Numbered from the stretch's first letter, positions 1 to 15,683 are shown. The stretch is 64,000 nt of DNA from Massilia aquatica (GCF_011682045.1 NZ_VVIW01000026.1:26676-90675), one strand, 5' to 3'. Numbers and translations: made by a program. The notes: generated by a model not told the origin, from the letters alone.

Positions 1-1
1 C

Positions 2-968
2 ACCTATCCGCACATCGGCAATACCGGCATCAACAGCGAAGATGGCGAGTCGGCCCGGGTGCAGGCCGCCGGCCTGATTATCCGCGACCTGCCTTTGCTG
101 GCCTCGAATTTCCGCTCGACCCAAAGCCTGTCCGATTACCTGGTACGGCAGAACGTGGTGGCCATTGCCGATATCGACACCCGCAAGCTCACCCGCAAGC
201 TCACCCGCCTGCTGCGCGAAAAGGGCGCGCAGAACGGCGCCATTGTCGTCGGCGCTGAACCCGGCCAGGCGCTGGCGCTGGCGCGCGCCTTTCCCGGCCT
301 CGATGGCATGGACCTGGCGCGCGTGGTCTCCACAGCGGCGCCATACGAATGGATCGAGGGCCCGTGGCAGCTCGGCGCCGGCTTTCCCGCGCAGAGCGCG
401 CCGCACCTGCACGTAGTCGCCTACGACTACGGCGTGAAAACCAATATCCTGCGCATGCTGGCCGGGCGCGGCTGCCGCATCACGGTGCTGCCGGCGCAAG
501 CGGGCGCGCAGGACGCGCTGGCGCTGAACCCGGACGGCATCTTCCTGTCGAATGGCCCGGGCGACCCGCAAGCCTGCGGCTACGCCATCGAGGCGGCGCG
601 CACCCTGATCGACAGCGGCACGCCGGTGTTCGGGATCTGCCTCGGGCACCAGATCATGGCGCTGGCCTCGGGCGCGCGCACGGTCAAGATGAAATTCGGC
701 CACCGCGGCGCCAATCACCCGGTGCAGGAACTTGCCAGCGGCAAGGTGGCGATCACGTCGCAGAACCATGGCTTCGCGGTCGATGCCGCCACCTTTCCGG
801 CCAATTGCCGGGTTACCCATGTGTCGCTGTTCGACGGCACCCTGCAGGGTTTCGAACGCGTGGACAGGCCGGCCTTCTGCTTCCAGGGCCACCCCGAAGC
901 TTCCCCCGGCCCGCACGACCTGGCCTACCTGTTCGACCGTTTTGTCACCCTGATGGAAAGTAGTAAAC

Positions 969-976
<8 letters not shown>
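2..976 (+). CDS. carA: Carbamoyl-phosphate synthase small subunit, copy 1 (5' end outside window)
   Basis: Glutamine amidotransferase subunit that hydrolyses glutamine and passes ammonia to CarB for carbamoyl phosphate synthesis (arginine and pyrimidine pathways, cytoplasm). The reading frame is already open at base 2 (TYPHIGNTG...), and comparison with copy 2 suggests about 60 N-terminal residues are missing. The class I amidotransferase nucleophile motif GICLGHQ and the downstream GHPEAS motif (His, Glu of the triad) are intact. The stop overlaps the carB start by 8 bases, so translation is probably coupled. A 12-base tandem duplication inserts four residues in the conserved DTRKLTRLL segment. 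The second copy at 6830-7984 lacks this insertion. Confidence 0.95.
182..205 (+). repeat. 12-bp in-frame tandem duplication in carA copy 1
   Basis: The unit CGCAAGCTCACC occurs twice in a row, so the protein reads RKLTRKLT where copy 2 and E. coli CarA have a single RKLT. This is seen directly in the sequence. Replication slippage is the likely cause. Whether it affects the small subunit is unknown. Confidence 0.9.
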
Positions 977-4817
<3,841 letters not shown>

Positions 4818-4820
4818 AGC

Positions 4821-6566
4821 ATGTTCGCCAATCTGAAAATCCGGACACTCGTCATCGGTGTCCTCGGCTTCCTCATCGTCCTGATGGTCACCATCGGCGC
4901 CATGGGCATCTACAGCGGCCGCCACGCGGTCGGCCTGGTACGCGACGTTACCGTCGAAGACCAGCGCAACATCACGGTGCAGACGGCCGTGCGTCTTGAA
5001 ATGGAACTCAATCGCAGCCAGATCCTGCAGGCGCTCCAGCACAATCCGGCGCTCTCGTGGGCGCAGCTGCACGACCACCCGCTGGCGGTCCACTTCGACC
5101 AGATCGATGCGATCGCCGGCCGCACCGCCAAGCGCTGGGAAGAATACATCGCCGCGGTCAAGACGCCGGAAGAAAAGCGCCTGGCCGAAGAGTGGTACGC
5201 CAAGAGCGACGCACTGGGCATTGAGAACGTGCGCGCCGCCGCCGCCTTCATCAAGGCCGAAAAGTGGGATGACGCCGAAATGGTCCTGATCAAGAAGATC
5301 AATCCGGGCTACCGCATCGGCGACGTCACCCTGGCCAACCTCAAGGAACTGGCCGCCAAGCGCGTCAAGGCCGACGACGAGATGGTTAACGCCAGCCTGG
5401 CGCGCATCGCCTACGGCATGGCCGGCATCCTGCTGCTCGGCGTAGTCCTGGGCATCGCGGTCGGCTGGGCGCTGGTGCGCGCCATCTCGGCGCCGCTGCA
5501 GGAAGCCATGCAGATCGCCATGCGCGTCGCCGACGGCGACCTGACCGGCAACATCGTCACCCACAGCCACAACGAAATCGGTGCCTTGCTGGGCGCGATG
5601 GACAAGATGAAGTCGAACCTGGCGCGGATCGTCGCGGAAGTGCGCAGCGGGACCGACACCATTTCGAGCGCATCGAGCGAAATCGCCGCCGGTAACACCG
5701 ACCTGTCGGACCGCACCAGTTCCCAGGCCAGTTCGCTGGAACAAACCGCGGCGTCGATGGAAGAACTCACCAGCACCGTGCGCCAGAACGCCGACAATGC
5801 GCGCCAGGCCAATGTGCTGGCCATGTCGGCCTCGGAGGTGGCCACCAAGGGCGGCCTGGTGGTCGCGCAAGTGGTCGAGACCATGGGGTCGATCAACGCG
5901 TCATCCAAAAAGATCGTCGACATCATCGCCGTCATCGACGGCATCGCCTTCCAGACCAACATCCTCGCGCTGAACGCGGCGGTGGAAGCGGCGCGCGCAG
6001 GCGAGCAGGGACGCGGTTTTGCTGTGGTGGCCTCGGAAGTGCGCAACCTGGCGCAGCGTTCCGCCAGCGCCGCCAAGGAAATCAAGCAGCTGATCGGCGA
6101 CTCGGTCGACAAGGTCGACAGCGGCGCCAGGCTGGTCGACCAGGCCGGCCTGACGATGCAGGAAATCGTCACCAGCATCCATCGGGTCACCGACATCATG
6201 GGCGAAATCACCACCGCCAGCGCCGAGCAGACGGCCGGCATCGACCAGATCAACGAAGCGGTCGGGCAGATGGATTCGATCACCCAGCAAAACGTGGCGC
6301 TGGTCGAAGAAGCGGCGGCGGCGGCCGGCCTGCTGCAAGAGCAAGCCGGTACGCTGACGCAGGTGGTCAGTGTGTTCAAGCTCGATGGGGCGGCCGCCTC
6401 GCTGGCGGCGCCGCGTGCGGCCAAGCCGCGCAAGGCAGTCGTGGCGGCGCCGCGCGCAGCGGGCAAACCTGCGCCTGCCGTGCGCAAACTGGCCGCGCCC
6501 GCGCCCGCGCCGCAAAAGCGTGCGCTCGCCAGCACCGCCGCCGCATCGGACTGGGAAGAGTTCTGA
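4821..6566 (+). CDS. Methyl-accepting chemotaxis protein, copy 1
   Basis: 581-residue inner-membrane chemoreceptor. TM1 is about residues 8-32, followed by a roughly 160-residue periplasmic helical sensor (four-helix-bundle type), TM2 about 196-216, a HAMP domain, and a signalling domain with the conserved hairpin tip [20 protein letters not shown]. It ends in DWEEF, the kind of C-terminal pentapeptide that tethers CheR/CheB. It starts 3 bases after the carB stop, with its ribosome-binding site (AAGGAG) inside the carB end, so it is almost certainly in the same transcript. The ligand is unknown. A link to pyrimidine or carbamoyl metabolism is inferred from context only. Confidence 0.93.
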   Translation: MFANLKIRTLVIGVLGFLIVLMVTIGAMGIYSGRHAVGLVRDVTVEDQRNITVQTAVRLEMELNRSQILQALQHNPALSWAQLHDHPLAVHFDQIDAIAGRTAKRWEEYIAAVKTPEEKRLAEEWYAKSDALGIENVRAAAAFIKAEKWDDAEMVLIKKINPGYRIGDVTLANLKELAAKRVKADDEMVNASLARIAYGMAGILLLGVVLGIAVGWALVRAISAPLQEAMQIAMRVADGDLTGNIVTHSHNEIGALLGAMDKMKSNLARIVAEVRSGTDTISSASSEIAAGNTDLSDRTSSQASSLEQTAASMEELTSTVRQNADNARQANVLAMSASEVATKGGLVVAQVVETMGSINASSKKIVDIIAVIDGIAFQTNILALNAAVEAARAGEQGRGFAVVASEVRNLAQRSASAAKEIKQLIGDSVDKVDSGARLVDQAGLTMQEIVTSIHRVTDIMGEITTASAEQTAGIDQINEAVGQMDSITQQNVALVEEAAAAAGLLQEQAGTLTQVVSVFKLDGAAASLAAPRAAKPRKAVVAAPRAAGKPAPAVRKLAAPAPAPQKRALASTAAASDWEEF

Positions 6567-6588
6567 CGTTTGCGCGCAGACTGAGCGG

Positions 6589-6622
6589 ACGGGCGCCCTG
6601 GAACGGCGCCCGTTTGTTTTTG
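6589..6622 (+). terminator. Rho-independent terminator after mcp copy 1
   Basis: ACGGGCGCC and GGCGCCCGT form a perfect 9-bp stem around a 7-base loop, followed by a T-rich run. It would end the first carA-carB-mcp transcript before copy 2. Confidence 0.85.
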
Positions 6623-6635
6623 TAACAAACTGTCA

Positions 6636-6649
6636 TTGATCCAGATCAT
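6636..6649 (+). promoter_or_regulatory. FNR/ANR-like box upstream of carA copy 2
   Basis: TTGATCCAGATCAT matches the FNR-family consensus TTGAT-N4-ATCAA at 9 of 10 defined positions. It lies about 180 bases upstream of the carA copy 2 start, in the 263-base gap between the two cassettes. I found no convincing -35/-10 pair to place it against, so oxygen control is only a suggestion. Confidence 0.35.
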
Positions 6650-6829
6650 TGACGATGGCGCTTTCGCTGCGGGCGAACCGGCGTCACATACAAACAGTTG
6701 GTTTAAGAAGACAAGCGCCAAATCTTCGATGTAAGGCTATATTTCTTTCAGGTATCGTGTTTTTCGACAGGCAGCGTGGGCAACAAAACCCGCCACGCGC
6801 CGCGTCGATGCACCTCACTGGGAGACTGT

Positions 6830-7984
6830 ATGAAGCACCCGCTCAGCGGCTCGGGCACTCGCCCCGGCGCCATTCTCGCGCTTGCCGATGGCACGCTATT
6901 TCATGGCAGCGCCGTCGGCGCGCCGGGCCAGACCAGCGGCGAAATCGTCTTCAACACTGCCATGACCGGGTATCAGGAAATCCTGACCGACCCCAGTTAC
7001 GCGCGCCAGATCGTCACCCTCACGTATCCGCACATCGGCAACACCGGCGTCAACACGCAGGACTGCGAATCGGCGCGGGTACATGTGGCGGGGCTGGTCA
7101 TCCGCGACCTGGCGCTGCTGGCGTCGAACTTCAGGAGCAGCAGCAGCCTGTCCGATTACCTTGCTGCGCATGGCGTCATTGCGATCGCCGGCATCGACAC
7201 CCGCAAGCTCACACGCCTGTTGCGCGACGGCGGCGCCCAGCACGGCGCCATTGTCAGCGGCGACGATCCGCAGCCGGCGCTGGCACTGGCGCGCGCCTTC
7301 GACGGCATGGCCGGCGCCGACCTGGCGCGCCTGGTCACCACCAAGGCGGCCTACGAATGGGACAAGACGGTGTGGCGGGCGGGGTCTGGATTCGGGCGCC
7401 GGCAAGGCGCGCACCTGCACGTCGCCGTCATCGACTTCGGCATCAAATCGAACATCCTGCGCATGCTCGCCGAGCGCGGGTGCCGCATCACCGTGCTGCC
7501 CGCCACCACGAGCGCGGCGCAGGTGCTGGCACTGGGCGCCGACGGCGTGTTCCTCTCGAACGGCCCGGGCGACCCGGCCGCCTGCGATTACGCGATCGCG
7601 GCCGCGCGCACCCTGATCGACAGCGGCACGCCGGTATTCGGCATCTGCCTCGGACACCAGATCATGGCGCTCGCTTCCGGCGCGCGCACGGTCAAGATGA
7701 AGTTCGGCCATCGCGGCGCCAACCACCCGGTGCAGGAACTTGCCAGCGGCAAGGTGGCGATCACGTCGCAGAACCACGGCTTCGCGGTCGATGCCGCGAG
7801 CTTGCCTGCCAATTGCCGGGTTACCCATGTGTCGCTGTTCGACGGCACCCTGCAAGGTTTCGAGCGGCTCGACAAACCGGCCTTCTGCTTCCAGGGCCAC
7901 CCCGAAGCCTCACCCGGCCCGCACGACACGGCTGGCCTGTTCGACCGGTTCGTGACCATGATGGAGGATTGCAAACATGCCTAA
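6830..7984 (+). CDS. carA: Carbamoyl-phosphate synthase small subunit, copy 2
   Basis: 384-residue glutamine amidotransferase subunit, close to the family length. The start ATG at 6830 is chosen because GGAGA lies 5 bases upstream and [21 protein letters not shown] gives a normal CarA N-terminus. The catalytic GICLGHQ and GHPEAS motifs are present. It overlaps carB copy 2 by 8 bases, exactly as in copy 1. The last third is almost identical to copy 1 while the middle differs at many residues, suggesting local homogenisation between the copies. Confidence 0.96.
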   Translation: MKHPLSGSGTRPGAILALADGTLFHGSAVGAPGQTSGEIVFNTAMTGYQEILTDPSYARQIVTLTYPHIGNTGVNTQDCESARVHVAGLVIRDLALLASNFRSSSSLSDYLAAHGVIAIAGIDTRKLTRLLRDGGAQHGAIVSGDDPQPALALARAFDGMAGADLARLVTTKAAYEWDKTVWRAGSGFGRRQGAHLHVAVIDFGIKSNILRMLAERGCRITVLPATTSAAQVLALGADGVFLSNGPGDPAACDYAIAAARTLIDSGTPVFGICLGHQIMALASGARTVKMKFGHRGANHPVQELASGKVAITSQNHGFAVDAASLPANCRVTHVSLFDGTLQGFERLDKPAFCFQGHPEASPGPHDTAGLFDRFVTMMEDCKHA

Positions 7985-10900
7985 GCGCGCAGATATCCGC
8001 AGCATTCTGTTGATCGGCGCCGGTCCGATCGTGATCGGCCAGGCCTGCGAGTTCGATTACGCCGGCGCGCAGGCCTGCAAGGCGCTGCGCGAAGAAGGCT
8101 ACCGGGTCATTCTCGTCAACAGCAACCCGGCCACCATCATGACCGACCCGGACATGGCCGACGTTACCTACATCGAACCGATCGCCTGGGAGGTCGTGGC
8201 GCGCATCATCGCCAGGGAGCGTCCGGACGCCATTTTGCCGACCATGGGCGGGCAGACCGCGCTCAATTGCGCGCTCGACCTGCACCGCCATGGCGTGCTG
8301 GCCGAATTCGGGGTCGAATTGATCGGCGCCACGCCCGAAGCGATCGACAAGGCCGAAGACCGCGCCAAGTTCAAGGCCGCCATGACCAGTATCGGCCTGG
8401 CCTCGGCCCGTTCGGGCGTGGCGCACAGCATGGCCGAAGCCTGGGAAGCGCAGGCGGCGCTTGGTTTCCCGGTGGTGATCCGGCCATCGTTCACCATGGG
8501 CGGCAGCGGCGGCGGCATCGCCTGCGACGCCGCGCAGTTCCACACGATCTGCCAGCGCGGGCTGGAACTGTCGCCCACCAGCGAACTGCTGATCGAAGAA
8601 TCGCTGCTCGGGTGGAAGGAGTTCGAGATGGAAGTCGTGCGCGACAAGCGTGACAACTGCATCATCGTCTGCGCCATCGAAAACCTGGACCCGATGGGCG
8701 TGCACACGGGCGACTCGATCACGGTGGCGCCGGCGCAAACGCTGACCGACAAGGAATACCAGATCATGCGTAACGCCTCGCTGGCGGTGCTGCGCGAAGT
8801 GGGCGTGGACACGGGTGGGTCGAACGTGCAGTTCGCGGTCAACCCGCAAGACGGGCGCCTGATCGTCATCGAAATGAATCCGCGCGTCTCGCGTTCTTCA
8901 GCCCTGGCCAGCAAGGCGACCGGTTTCCCGATCGCCCGCGTGGCGGCCAAGCTGGCGGTCGGTTTCACCTTGGACGAACTGCGCAACGAGATCACCGGCG
9001 GCGCCATGCCGGCCTCGTTCGAGCCGTCGATCGACTACGTTGTCACCAAGATCCCGCGCTTCGCCTTCGAAAAATTCCCCGGCGCCGATGAACACCTGAC
9101 CACCCAGATGAAGTCCGTGGGCGAAGTGATGGCGATCGGGCGCACCTTCCAGGAGTCGTTCCAGAAGGCCCTGCGTGGTCTCGATATCGGGGTCGACGGC
9201 GTGCGCCGCGACGGCATGCACACCGGCCGCGCCGTCATCGAAGAAGAACTGCGCAAACCGGGCCCGGACCGCATCTGGTACGTGGGCGCCGCCTTTGCCC
9301 AGGGCCACACGCTCGACGAAGTGCATGCCTGCAGCGCGATCGACCCCTGGTTCCTGGCGCAGATCCAGGATCTGGTCGAGATCGAGCTGTGGATCGAACA
9401 GCAGACCCTGGCCGCGCTGGATAAACCGGTGATGTACCGCCTCAAGCAGCAGGGCTTCGGCGACCGCCGCCTGGCCGCGCTGCTGGGCGCGAGCGAGCAG
9501 GCAGTGCGCACGGCGCGCCACGCGCTCGGCGTACGGCCCGTGTACAAGCGCGTGGACACCTGCGCCGGCGAATTCGCCAGCACCACCGCCTACCTGTATT
9601 CGACCTACGACGAACAGTGCGAAGCGGCGCCCAGCGAGCGACGCAAGATGATGGTGCTCGGCGGTGGCCCGAACCGCATCGGCCAAGGCATCGAATTCGA
9701 CTACTGCTGCGTGCACGCGGCCGTGGCCCTGCGCGAAGATGGCTACGAAACCATCATGGTCAACTGTAATCCCGAAACCGTGTCCACCGACTTCGACACC
9801 TCCGACCGGCTCTATTTTGAACCGGTGACGCTGGAAGACGTGCTGGAGATCGTCGCCATCGAACGGCCCGAAGGCGTGATCGTGCAGTTCGGCGGCCAGA
9901 CACCGCTCAAACTCGCCCTGGCGCTGGAGGCGGCCGGGGTACCCATCATCGGCACCTCGCCCGACATGATCGACGCCGCCGAAGACCGCGAACGCTTCCA
10001 GCGGATGCTGCAACAGATCGACCTGCGCCAGCCGCGCAACCGCACTGCGCGCTCGGAGCAGGAAGCGGTGCGCATGGCCGCCGACATCGGCTACCCGCTG
10101 GTGGTGCGACCTTCGTATGTGCTGGGCGGGCGCGCCATGGAAATCGTGCACGAAGCGGCCGACCTGGAACGCTACATGCGCGAAGCGGTCAAGGTCTCGC
10201 ACGACTCGCCAGTGCTGCTGGACCGCTTCCTGGACGACGCCATCGAGGTCGATGTCGACTGCGTGGCGGACGGCAGGCGGGTCCTGATCGGTGGTGTGAT
10301 GGAGCATGTCGAGCAGGCCGGCATTCACTCGGGCGACTCGGCTTGTTCGCTGCCGCCGCACTCGCTGAACGAGGCCACGGTGCTTGAGATCAAACGCCAG
10401 ACCGCGCTCATGGCAACCCAGCTGAACGTGGTCGGCCTGATGAACGTGCAGTTCGCGGTGCAGCAGTTGCGGGTCGACGCCCGCCTGCTGGACTTTGTGT
10501 ACGTGCTCGAAGTGAACCCGCGTGCTTCGCGCACCGTGCCGTTCGTGTCCAAGGCCACCGGCCTGGCGCTGGCCAAGATCGCGGCGCGCTGCATGGCCGG
10601 GCAGTCGCTCGACCAGCAGGGCGTGGAAGAAGCGCTGGCGCCACGCTTCTGCGTCAAGGAAGCGGTGTTCCCGTTCGCCAAATTCCCCGGCGTCGACACC
10701 ATTCTCAGTCCCGAAATGAAGTCGACCGGTGAAGTGATGGGCATCGGCCCCACCTTCGGCGAGTCGTTCTGCAAGGCGCAACTGGGCGCATCGGTCAAGG
10801 TGCCCACCTGCGGGCGGGTCTACCTGCGCGTGCGCCGCGGCGACCAGGCGCGCGCGGTGGCGCTGGCACGGCGCCTGGCGGGCGCCGGCTTCACCCTGTG

Positions 10901-11798
10901 CGCGAGCCTGGTGACGGCGACCGTCATCCGCGCCGCCGAGATCGAGGTTGCCGAGATCGACGACGCGGCGGTCATGGCGGCGCTGGCGGCGCGTGAACTG
11001 GCCATGGTGGTGCTGACCGTGGACGAGCGGCGCAGCGCGGTGGTGGCCTCGCAACCGCTGCGGGTGGCGGCGCTCGCTGCCGGTACGGTGGTGTGCACCA
11101 CCATCGCCGGCGCCGAAAGCATGTTCGAAGCGAGCCTGCATGCCGCCAGCTTCGGGCTGGTGTCGCTGCAAGAGCTGCACTGCGCGCCGGCCTTGGCCGC
11201 GCCATCGCCTCGCGCGCGCCCGACTCCCACGCCGGCCGATGTGCTGGCCGCTGCCGTCACGCTGCCCGAGCGGCGGCGCCAGGCGCGCCAGCGCACGGTG
11301 GGCGCGCCCCCGCTCAAGCTGTTCATCCGCCAGCCCTTTACCGAGTCGGACGCCGCCCAGCAGCATCTGATCGGCCAGGTGCTGCATCTGATCGACAGCG
11401 CCAACGGTCTGCCGCACCCGTTCGACTACCTGACCGGCACCAAGGCCGAAAGCGCCGACACCTTCAAGAAGTCGTTCGAGCGCGATACCGGCCTGCCGTT
11501 CACGCCCAGGCACTTTCGCGACCACCGGCTTGGCTTGCTCGACCAGGCCGACGCGCTGGTCAACATCCGGGTGGGCATGAGCGAGAGCAGCGCTTTCGAA
11601 CTGGGCTACCACATCTTCAAGGGGCGCCGCACGCCGGTGCTGTTTTTGGTGTGGAAGGAAGCGCCGATCAAGACCACCCTGATCCGCGAACTGGAGGACC
11701 TGTGCGATGTCACCTACCTGGAGTTCGGGCAGGTGGACGAACTGCGGGCCGGCATCCAGGCGTTTTTCGCGCGCGTGACGCCCGCCGCCGCAAGTTAG
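7977..11798 (+). CDS. carB: Carbamoyl-phosphate synthase large subunit fused to a deoxyribosyltransferase-like domain, copy 2
   Basis: 1,273 residues with the same architecture as copy 1: two ATP-grasp halves, a diverged MGS-like domain ([14 protein letters not shown] where UMP-responsive enzymes have an NTT motif), an Ala/Pro-rich linker, and a C-terminal domain starting near [13 protein letters not shown] and carrying [13 protein letters not shown]. The first roughly 480 residues are nearly identical to copy 1, and divergence rises toward the C-terminus. Retention of the appended domain, including the putative catalytic Glu, in both copies argues that it is under selection. The carB starts of the two copies lie 7,008 bases apart. 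Confidence 0.93.
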   Translation: MPKRADIRSILLIGAGPIVIGQACEFDYAGAQACKALREEGYRVILVNSNPATIMTDPDMADVTYIEPIAWEVVARIIARERPDAILPTMGGQTALNCALDLHRHGVLAEFGVELIGATPEAIDKAEDRAKFKAAMTSIGLASARSGVAHSMAEAWEAQAALGFPVVIRPSFTMGGSGGGIACDAAQFHTICQRGLELSPTSELLIEESLLGWKEFEMEVVRDKRDNCIIVCAIENLDPMGVHTGDSITVAPAQTLTDKEYQIMRNASLAVLREVGVDTGGSNVQFAVNPQDGRLIVIEMNPRVSRSSALASKATGFPIARVAAKLAVGFTLDELRNEITGGAMPASFEPSIDYVVTKIPRFAFEKFPGADEHLTTQMKSVGEVMAIGRTFQESFQKALRGLDIGVDGVRRDGMHTGRAVIEEELRKPGPDRIWYVGAAFAQGHTLDEVHACSAIDPWFLAQIQDLVEIELWIEQQTLAALDKPVMYRLKQQGFGDRRLAALLGASEQAVRTARHALGVRPVYKRVDTCAGEFASTTAYLYSTYDEQCEAAPSERRKMMVLGGGPNRIGQGIEFDYCCVHAAVALREDGYETIMVNCNPETVSTDFDTSDRLYFEPVTLEDVLEIVAIERPEGVIVQFGGQTPLKLALALEAAGVPIIGTSPDMIDAAEDRERFQRMLQQIDLRQPRNRTARSEQEAVRMAADIGYPLVVRPSYVLGGRAMEIVHEAADLERYMREAVKVSHDSPVLLDRFLDDAIEVDVDCVADGRRVLIGGVMEHVEQAGIHSGDSACSLPPHSLNEATVLEIKRQTALMATQLNVVGLMNVQFAVQQLRVDARLLDFVYVLEVNPRASRTVPFVSKATGLALAKIAARCMAGQSLDQQGVEEALAPRFCVKEAVFPFAKFPGVDTILSPEMKSTGEVMGIGPTFGESFCKAQLGASVKVPTCGRVYLRVRRGDQARAVALARRLAGAGFTLCASLVTATVIRAAEIEVAEIDDAAVMAALAARELAMVVLTVDERRSAVVASQPLRVAALAAGTVVCTTIAGAESMFEASLHAASFGLVSLQELHCAPALAAPSPRARPTPTPADVLAAAVTLPERRRQARQRTVGAPPLKLFIRQPFTESDAAQQHLIGQVLHLIDSANGLPHPFDYLTGTKAESADTFKKSFERDTGLPFTPRHFRDHRLGLLDQADALVNIRVGMSESSAFELGYHIFKGRRTPVLFLVWKEAPIKTTLIRELEDLCDVTYLEFGQVDELRAGIQAFFARVTPAAAS

Positions 11799-11805
11799 TG
11801 CCGCA

Positions 11806-11833
11806 GCCGGCGCGCATGGAGCGCGCCGGCCTT
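11806..11833 (+). terminator. GC-rich hairpin between carB and mcp of copy 2
   Basis: GCCGGCGCGC and its exact complement form a 10-bp stem with a 5-base loop, followed by CTTT only. It may be a weak terminator, an attenuator or an mRNA-processing element between carB copy 2 and its chemoreceptor. Copy 1 has only a 3-base gap at this place. Confidence 0.45.
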
Positions 11834-11873
11834 TCAACGCATCTCTCAAGAACAGTCATTCAAGGAGTATCGA

Positions 11874-13613
11874 ATGTTCGATAACATCAGTATCAAAAGC
11901 CTTGTCACCGGGGTTCTCGGCTTCCTGATCTTGCTGCTGGTAGCCGTTGGCGCCATGGGAATTTACGGCGCCGCTCATTCGGTCGCCCTGATTCGCGACG
12001 TCACGCTCGAAGACTATAAAAACAGCTCGGTGCAGGCGGCCAGCCGGCTCGAGATGGAACTCAATCGCAGCCAGATCCTGCAGGCGCTCCAGCACAATCC
12101 GATCCTCCCTTCGTCGCAGTTGCACGACCACGCCCTCAACGTGCACTTCGACCAGATCGAGGCGATCGCGGAGCGCGCCACCAGGCGCTGGAGCCAGTAC
12201 ATGGCCGCCATCAAGTCGCCGGAAGAAAAACGCCTGGCCGAGGAATGGTTCGCCAAGAGCGAAGGGCTGGGACTGGAACATATCCGCAGCACGGCGGCCC
12301 TGATCAAGGCCGGCAAATGGGTCGACGCCGAACATGTGCTGATCAAGAAGATCAACCCGACCTACCGCGTGGGCGACGCGGCGATGGAGCGCATGAAGGA
12401 AGCCATCGCCACGCGCGTCAACGCCGATGAGCTGCGCGTCAAGCAAGAACTGGCGCAGATTGCCTACGCCATGGTGGCGGTGCTGGCCGTCGGCGTGATG
12501 CTGGGGATCGCGGTGGGCTGGGCGCTGCTGCGCGCGATTTCGCTGCCGCTCAAGGAAGCGATGCGGATCGCGGTGCGCGTGGCCGGCGGCGACCTGACCG
12601 GCGCGATCGGCAAGCACGGACGCAATGAAATCGGCGCCTTGCTCGGCGCGATGGACAAGATGAAATCGAACCTGGCCGGCATCGTCCTTGAAGTACGCGG
12701 CAGCACCGACACCATTTCCAGCGCGGCGGGCGAAATCGCGGCGGGGAACACCGACCTGTCGGACCGCACCAGCTCCCAGGCCAGTTCGCTCGAACAAACC
12801 GCCGCCTCGATGGAGGAATTGACCAGCACCGTGCGCCAGAACGCCGACAATGCGCGCCAGGCCAATGTGCTGGCGCAGTCGGCCTCGGAAGTGGCCACCA
12901 AGGGCGGCGTGGTGGTGGCCCAGGTGGTCGAGACCATGGGCTCGATCAACGCCTCGTCCAAGAAGATCGTCGACATCATCGCCGTCATCGACGGCATCGC
13001 CTTCCAGACCAACATCCTGGCGCTGAACGCGGCGGTGGAAGCGGCGCGCGCCGGCGAGCAGGGACGCGGCTTTGCGGTCGTCGCCTCCGAGGTGCGCAAC
13101 CTGGCGCAGCGTTCGGCCGGCGCGGCCAAGGAAATCAAGCAGCTGATCGGCGACTCGGTCGACAAGGTCGACAGCGGCGCCAAGCTGGTCGACCAGGCTG
13201 GCGTGACAATGCAGGAAATCGTCACCAGCATCGCCCGCGTGACCGACATCATGGGCGAAATCACCACGGCCAGCGCCGAGCAGACGGCCGGCATCGACCA
13301 GATCAACGAAGCGGTCGGGCAGATGGATTCGATCACCCAGCAAAACGTGGGCCTGGTCGAAGAAGCGGCGGCGGCGGCCGGGCTGCTGCGCGAACAGGCC
13401 GGCGCGCTGACGCAGGTGGTCAGCGTGTTCAAGGTCGATGGCGGCAGGCAGGCGCCGGAACCGGCTCGCCAGGCGCCGCAACGCCAGGCGCCGGCGGCGA
13501 CGCCGCGCCTGGCCGGCAAAGCCGCACCGAAGGCAAAAACGCCGGCCGCGCCAAAGGCGGCCAAAAAAACGGTCGCCAGCGCCACCTCGAGCGGCGACTG
13601 GGAAGAGTTCTGA
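11874..13613 (+). CDS. Methyl-accepting chemotaxis protein, copy 2
   Basis: 579-residue paralogue of the receptor at 4821-6566: TM1 near the N-terminus, periplasmic helical sensor, TM2, HAMP, a highly conserved signalling domain and a DWEEF tail. The cytoplasmic half is almost identical to copy 1. The periplasmic helices differ at many positions but share [18 protein letters not shown], so the two could bind related but different ligands. An AAGGAG site precedes the ATG. It lies 75 bases behind carB copy 2, with a hairpin between them. Confidence 0.93.
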   Translation: MFDNISIKSLVTGVLGFLILLLVAVGAMGIYGAAHSVALIRDVTLEDYKNSSVQAASRLEMELNRSQILQALQHNPILPSSQLHDHALNVHFDQIEAIAERATRRWSQYMAAIKSPEEKRLAEEWFAKSEGLGLEHIRSTAALIKAGKWVDAEHVLIKKINPTYRVGDAAMERMKEAIATRVNADELRVKQELAQIAYAMVAVLAVGVMLGIAVGWALLRAISLPLKEAMRIAVRVAGGDLTGAIGKHGRNEIGALLGAMDKMKSNLAGIVLEVRGSTDTISSAAGEIAAGNTDLSDRTSSQASSLEQTAASMEELTSTVRQNADNARQANVLAQSASEVATKGGVVVAQVVETMGSINASSKKIVDIIAVIDGIAFQTNILALNAAVEAARAGEQGRGFAVVASEVRNLAQRSAGAAKEIKQLIGDSVDKVDSGAKLVDQAGVTMQEIVTSIARVTDIMGEITTASAEQTAGIDQINEAVGQMDSITQQNVGLVEEAAAAAGLLREQAGALTQVVSVFKVDGGRQAPEPARQAPQRQAPAATPRLAGKAAPKAKTPAAPKAAKKTVASATSSGDWEEF

Positions 13614-13617
13614 AACC

Positions 13618-13662
13618 TGGCGCGCAAGGCATGATGGCGCTATCGCCAGGCCTTGCGCGCCA
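13618..13662 (+). terminator. Long hairpin after mcp copy 2
   Basis: TGGCGCGCAAGGC pairs perfectly with GCCTTGCGCGCCA (13-bp stem), and a second small stem forms inside the loop. No T-run follows, so it is a strong structure but not a textbook intrinsic terminator. Confidence 0.45.
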
Positions 13663-13749
13663 TCGGACATGTTGTATTTGGTTTAATACTGTTGCACATA
13701 TGTAATTACACCCGTAGAATCGCGTGTCTATTTACTTTTGTGCAAAAAA

Positions 13750-14820
13750 ATGAAAACGTTTCGGTCTTTCTCCCTCCTGTTCAGTGTTGTTCTGCTCACC
13801 GCGTGCGGTGGCGGTGGTAGCGGCGGTAGCGGCCCCCAAGGCAGCGGGACTGCGCCGGCGCCGGTAAATCCGGCTCCGGTGACGCCGCCGCCTGTCACAT
13901 CCACGCCAGGCATCCCGGTCGCCCAGGGCGGCAACGTCCTGTTTGTCGGCGACACCAACAACCAGGTGCTTGCGGCGTTCGATACGCTCGCGCCCGTCGC
14001 AGCCAACACCGTATTGAGCGCCAAGGTCCTGAAGGTCGATTCTTACTACGGCTATGGCATGCAGTTAGACGGCGCGCGCAATCTGCTGTACATCATGGCC
14101 GGCGATAAAGCCGGCGCGCAGATCGGGGTGTTCACCGATGCGCGCAACCTCTCCGGCAGCGTCAGGCCGCAGCGCTTCATCGCGCCGGCGATCGGGGTCG
14201 ACTATGTGGTCCAAAGCCTGTTCCTTGATAAAGCCAACGACCGCCTGTATGTGGGCTATCAAGAGATGGAAATGTCTGTGAGGGGCTTCATGGTGCTGGA
14301 ACATGCCAGTACCCTGAGCGGCACGGTGGCGCCCTCGCGCAGGTTTCACGGGACGATGGATACCATGCATTTCGCCATCGACACTAAGCGGGGATTGTTG
14401 TATAGCAAGTACGCGCGCGGCGGCGGCCTGCCGGTCCAGGTACACGCCAATATTGACAAGGCGTCCGGCGAGTTGCCGATTGCCGGCCAATTCAATATCG
14501 ACGGTAACATCAGCGGCCTGGCGATCGACGAGGAGCGCGATCGCCTGTACGTGGGCGCGAACGGGGCGGGGGTGTCGGTCTTCGTGGACGTCAGCAAGCC
14601 CGACCCGGCCAGCAGGATCAAGTTCACCGCCGTGCCCGGCATCGGCGCCGCCGCCAACACCGTGCTCGCCTTCGACCGCAACCACGACCGCCTGTATGCG
14701 GGTGTGGGAAGCACTGCCTATGTGCTGGAACAGGCGAGCAAGCTGGGCGAGGATAGCAAGCGTACGCCGCTGGGCGTCGATGCCGGCAACCGCGCCATCA
14801 TCAGCGGCTTCGCATTCTGA
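13750..14820 (+). CDS. Predicted lipoprotein with beta-propeller-like repeats
   Basis: 356 residues. The ATG at 13750 opens a lipoprotein signal peptide (MKTFRSFSLLFSVVLLTAC) with lipobox LTAC, then a Gly/Ser and Pro-rich tether. The rest contains recurring segments of the type 'D..RDRLYVG' and 'NDRLYVGYQ', as seen in YncE/SMP-30-like propellers. It probably sits in the outer membrane or periplasm. I cannot name a ligand or pathway. It is monocistronic and convergent with thyA. Confidence 0.7.
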   Translation: MKTFRSFSLLFSVVLLTACGGGGSGGSGPQGSGTAPAPVNPAPVTPPPVTSTPGIPVAQGGNVLFVGDTNNQVLAAFDTLAPVAANTVLSAKVLKVDSYYGYGMQLDGARNLLYIMAGDKAGAQIGVFTDARNLSGSVRPQRFIAPAIGVDYVVQSLFLDKANDRLYVGYQEMEMSVRGFMVLEHASTLSGTVAPSRRFHGTMDTMHFAIDTKRGLLYSKYARGGGLPVQVHANIDKASGELPIAGQFNIDGNISGLAIDEERDRLYVGANGAGVSVFVDVSKPDPASRIKFTAVPGIGAAANTVLAFDRNHDRLYAGVGSTAYVLEQASKLGEDSKRTPLGVDAGNRAIISGFAF

Positions 14821-14854
14821 GGCAGGCGGCGCCTGCCAAGGCGCCGGTCGCGCC

Positions 14855-15649
14855 TTATACCGCGACCGGAGCCTTGATGTGCGGGTGCGATTCGTAGCCG
14901 GCCACCTCGAAGTCCTCGAACTTGTAGTCGAACAGCGAATCGGGCTTGCGCTTGATGACCAGGCGCGGCAGCGCGAACGGTGCGCGCGCCAGTTGCAGGT
15001 CGACCTGCTCCATGTGGTTCGAATACAGGTGGCAGTCGCCGCCGGTCCAGACGAAGTCGCCCACTTCCAGGTTCGCCTGCTGGGCCATCATGTGGGTCAG
15101 GATCGCGTACGACGCGATATTGAACGGCACGCCGAGGAAGATGTCGGCGCTGCGCTGGTACAGCTGGCAGGACAGCTTGCCGTCGGCTACGTAGAACTGG
15201 AACAGCGCGTGGCACGGGGGCAGCTTCATGTTCGGGATATCGGCCACGTTCCAGGCCGAGACGATCATGCGGCGCGAGTCGGGATTGTTCTTGATCTGCT
15301 CCATCACCTGGGTGATCTGGTCGATATGTTCGCCGCCCGGCGCCGGCCAGCTGCGCCACTGATAGCCGTAGATGGGACCGAGGTCGCCCTTGGCGTCGGC
15401 CCAGTCGTCCCAGATACTGACGCCGTTGTCCTTGAGGTAGCCGATGTTGGTGGAGCCGGCCAGGAACCAGATCAGTTCATGGATGATGGATTTGAGATGC
15501 ACCTTCTTGGTGGTCACCAGCGGGAAACCATCCTGCAGGTTGAAGCGCATCTGGTGGCCGAAGACGGAGCGCGTACCGGTACCGGTGCGGTCGGTTTTTT
15601 CGGTGCCATGGTCTTTCACATGGCGCATGAAGTCGAGGTATTGGCGCAT
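14855..15649 (-). CDS. thyA: Thymidylate synthase
   Basis: 264 residues, the standard ThyA length. It methylates dUMP to dTMP with methylenetetrahydrofolate. The catalytic cysteine lies in [12 protein letters not shown], with [18 protein letters not shown] and [10 protein letters not shown] also conserved. GGAG lies about 9 bases before the ATG, and a TATAAT hexamer (minus strand, 15664-15669) lies just upstream of that. Separate from the carAB region but also a pyrimidine enzyme. Confidence 0.97.
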   Translation of the reverse strand: MRQYLDFMRHVKDHGTEKTDRTGTGTRSVFGHQMRFNLQDGFPLVTTKKVHLKSIIHELIWFLAGSTNIGYLKDNGVSIWDDWADAKGDLGPIYGYQWRSWPAPGGEHIDQITQVMEQIKNNPDSRRMIVSAWNVADIPNMKLPPCHALFQFYVADGKLSCQLYQRSADIFLGVPFNIASYAILTHMMAQQANLEVGDFVWTGGDCHLYSNHMEQVDLQLARAPFALPRLVIKRKPDSLFDYKFEDFEVAGYESHPHIKAPVAV

Positions 15650-15683
15650 CGCTAAAACTCCGTATTATAGTGCAAACCGAATC

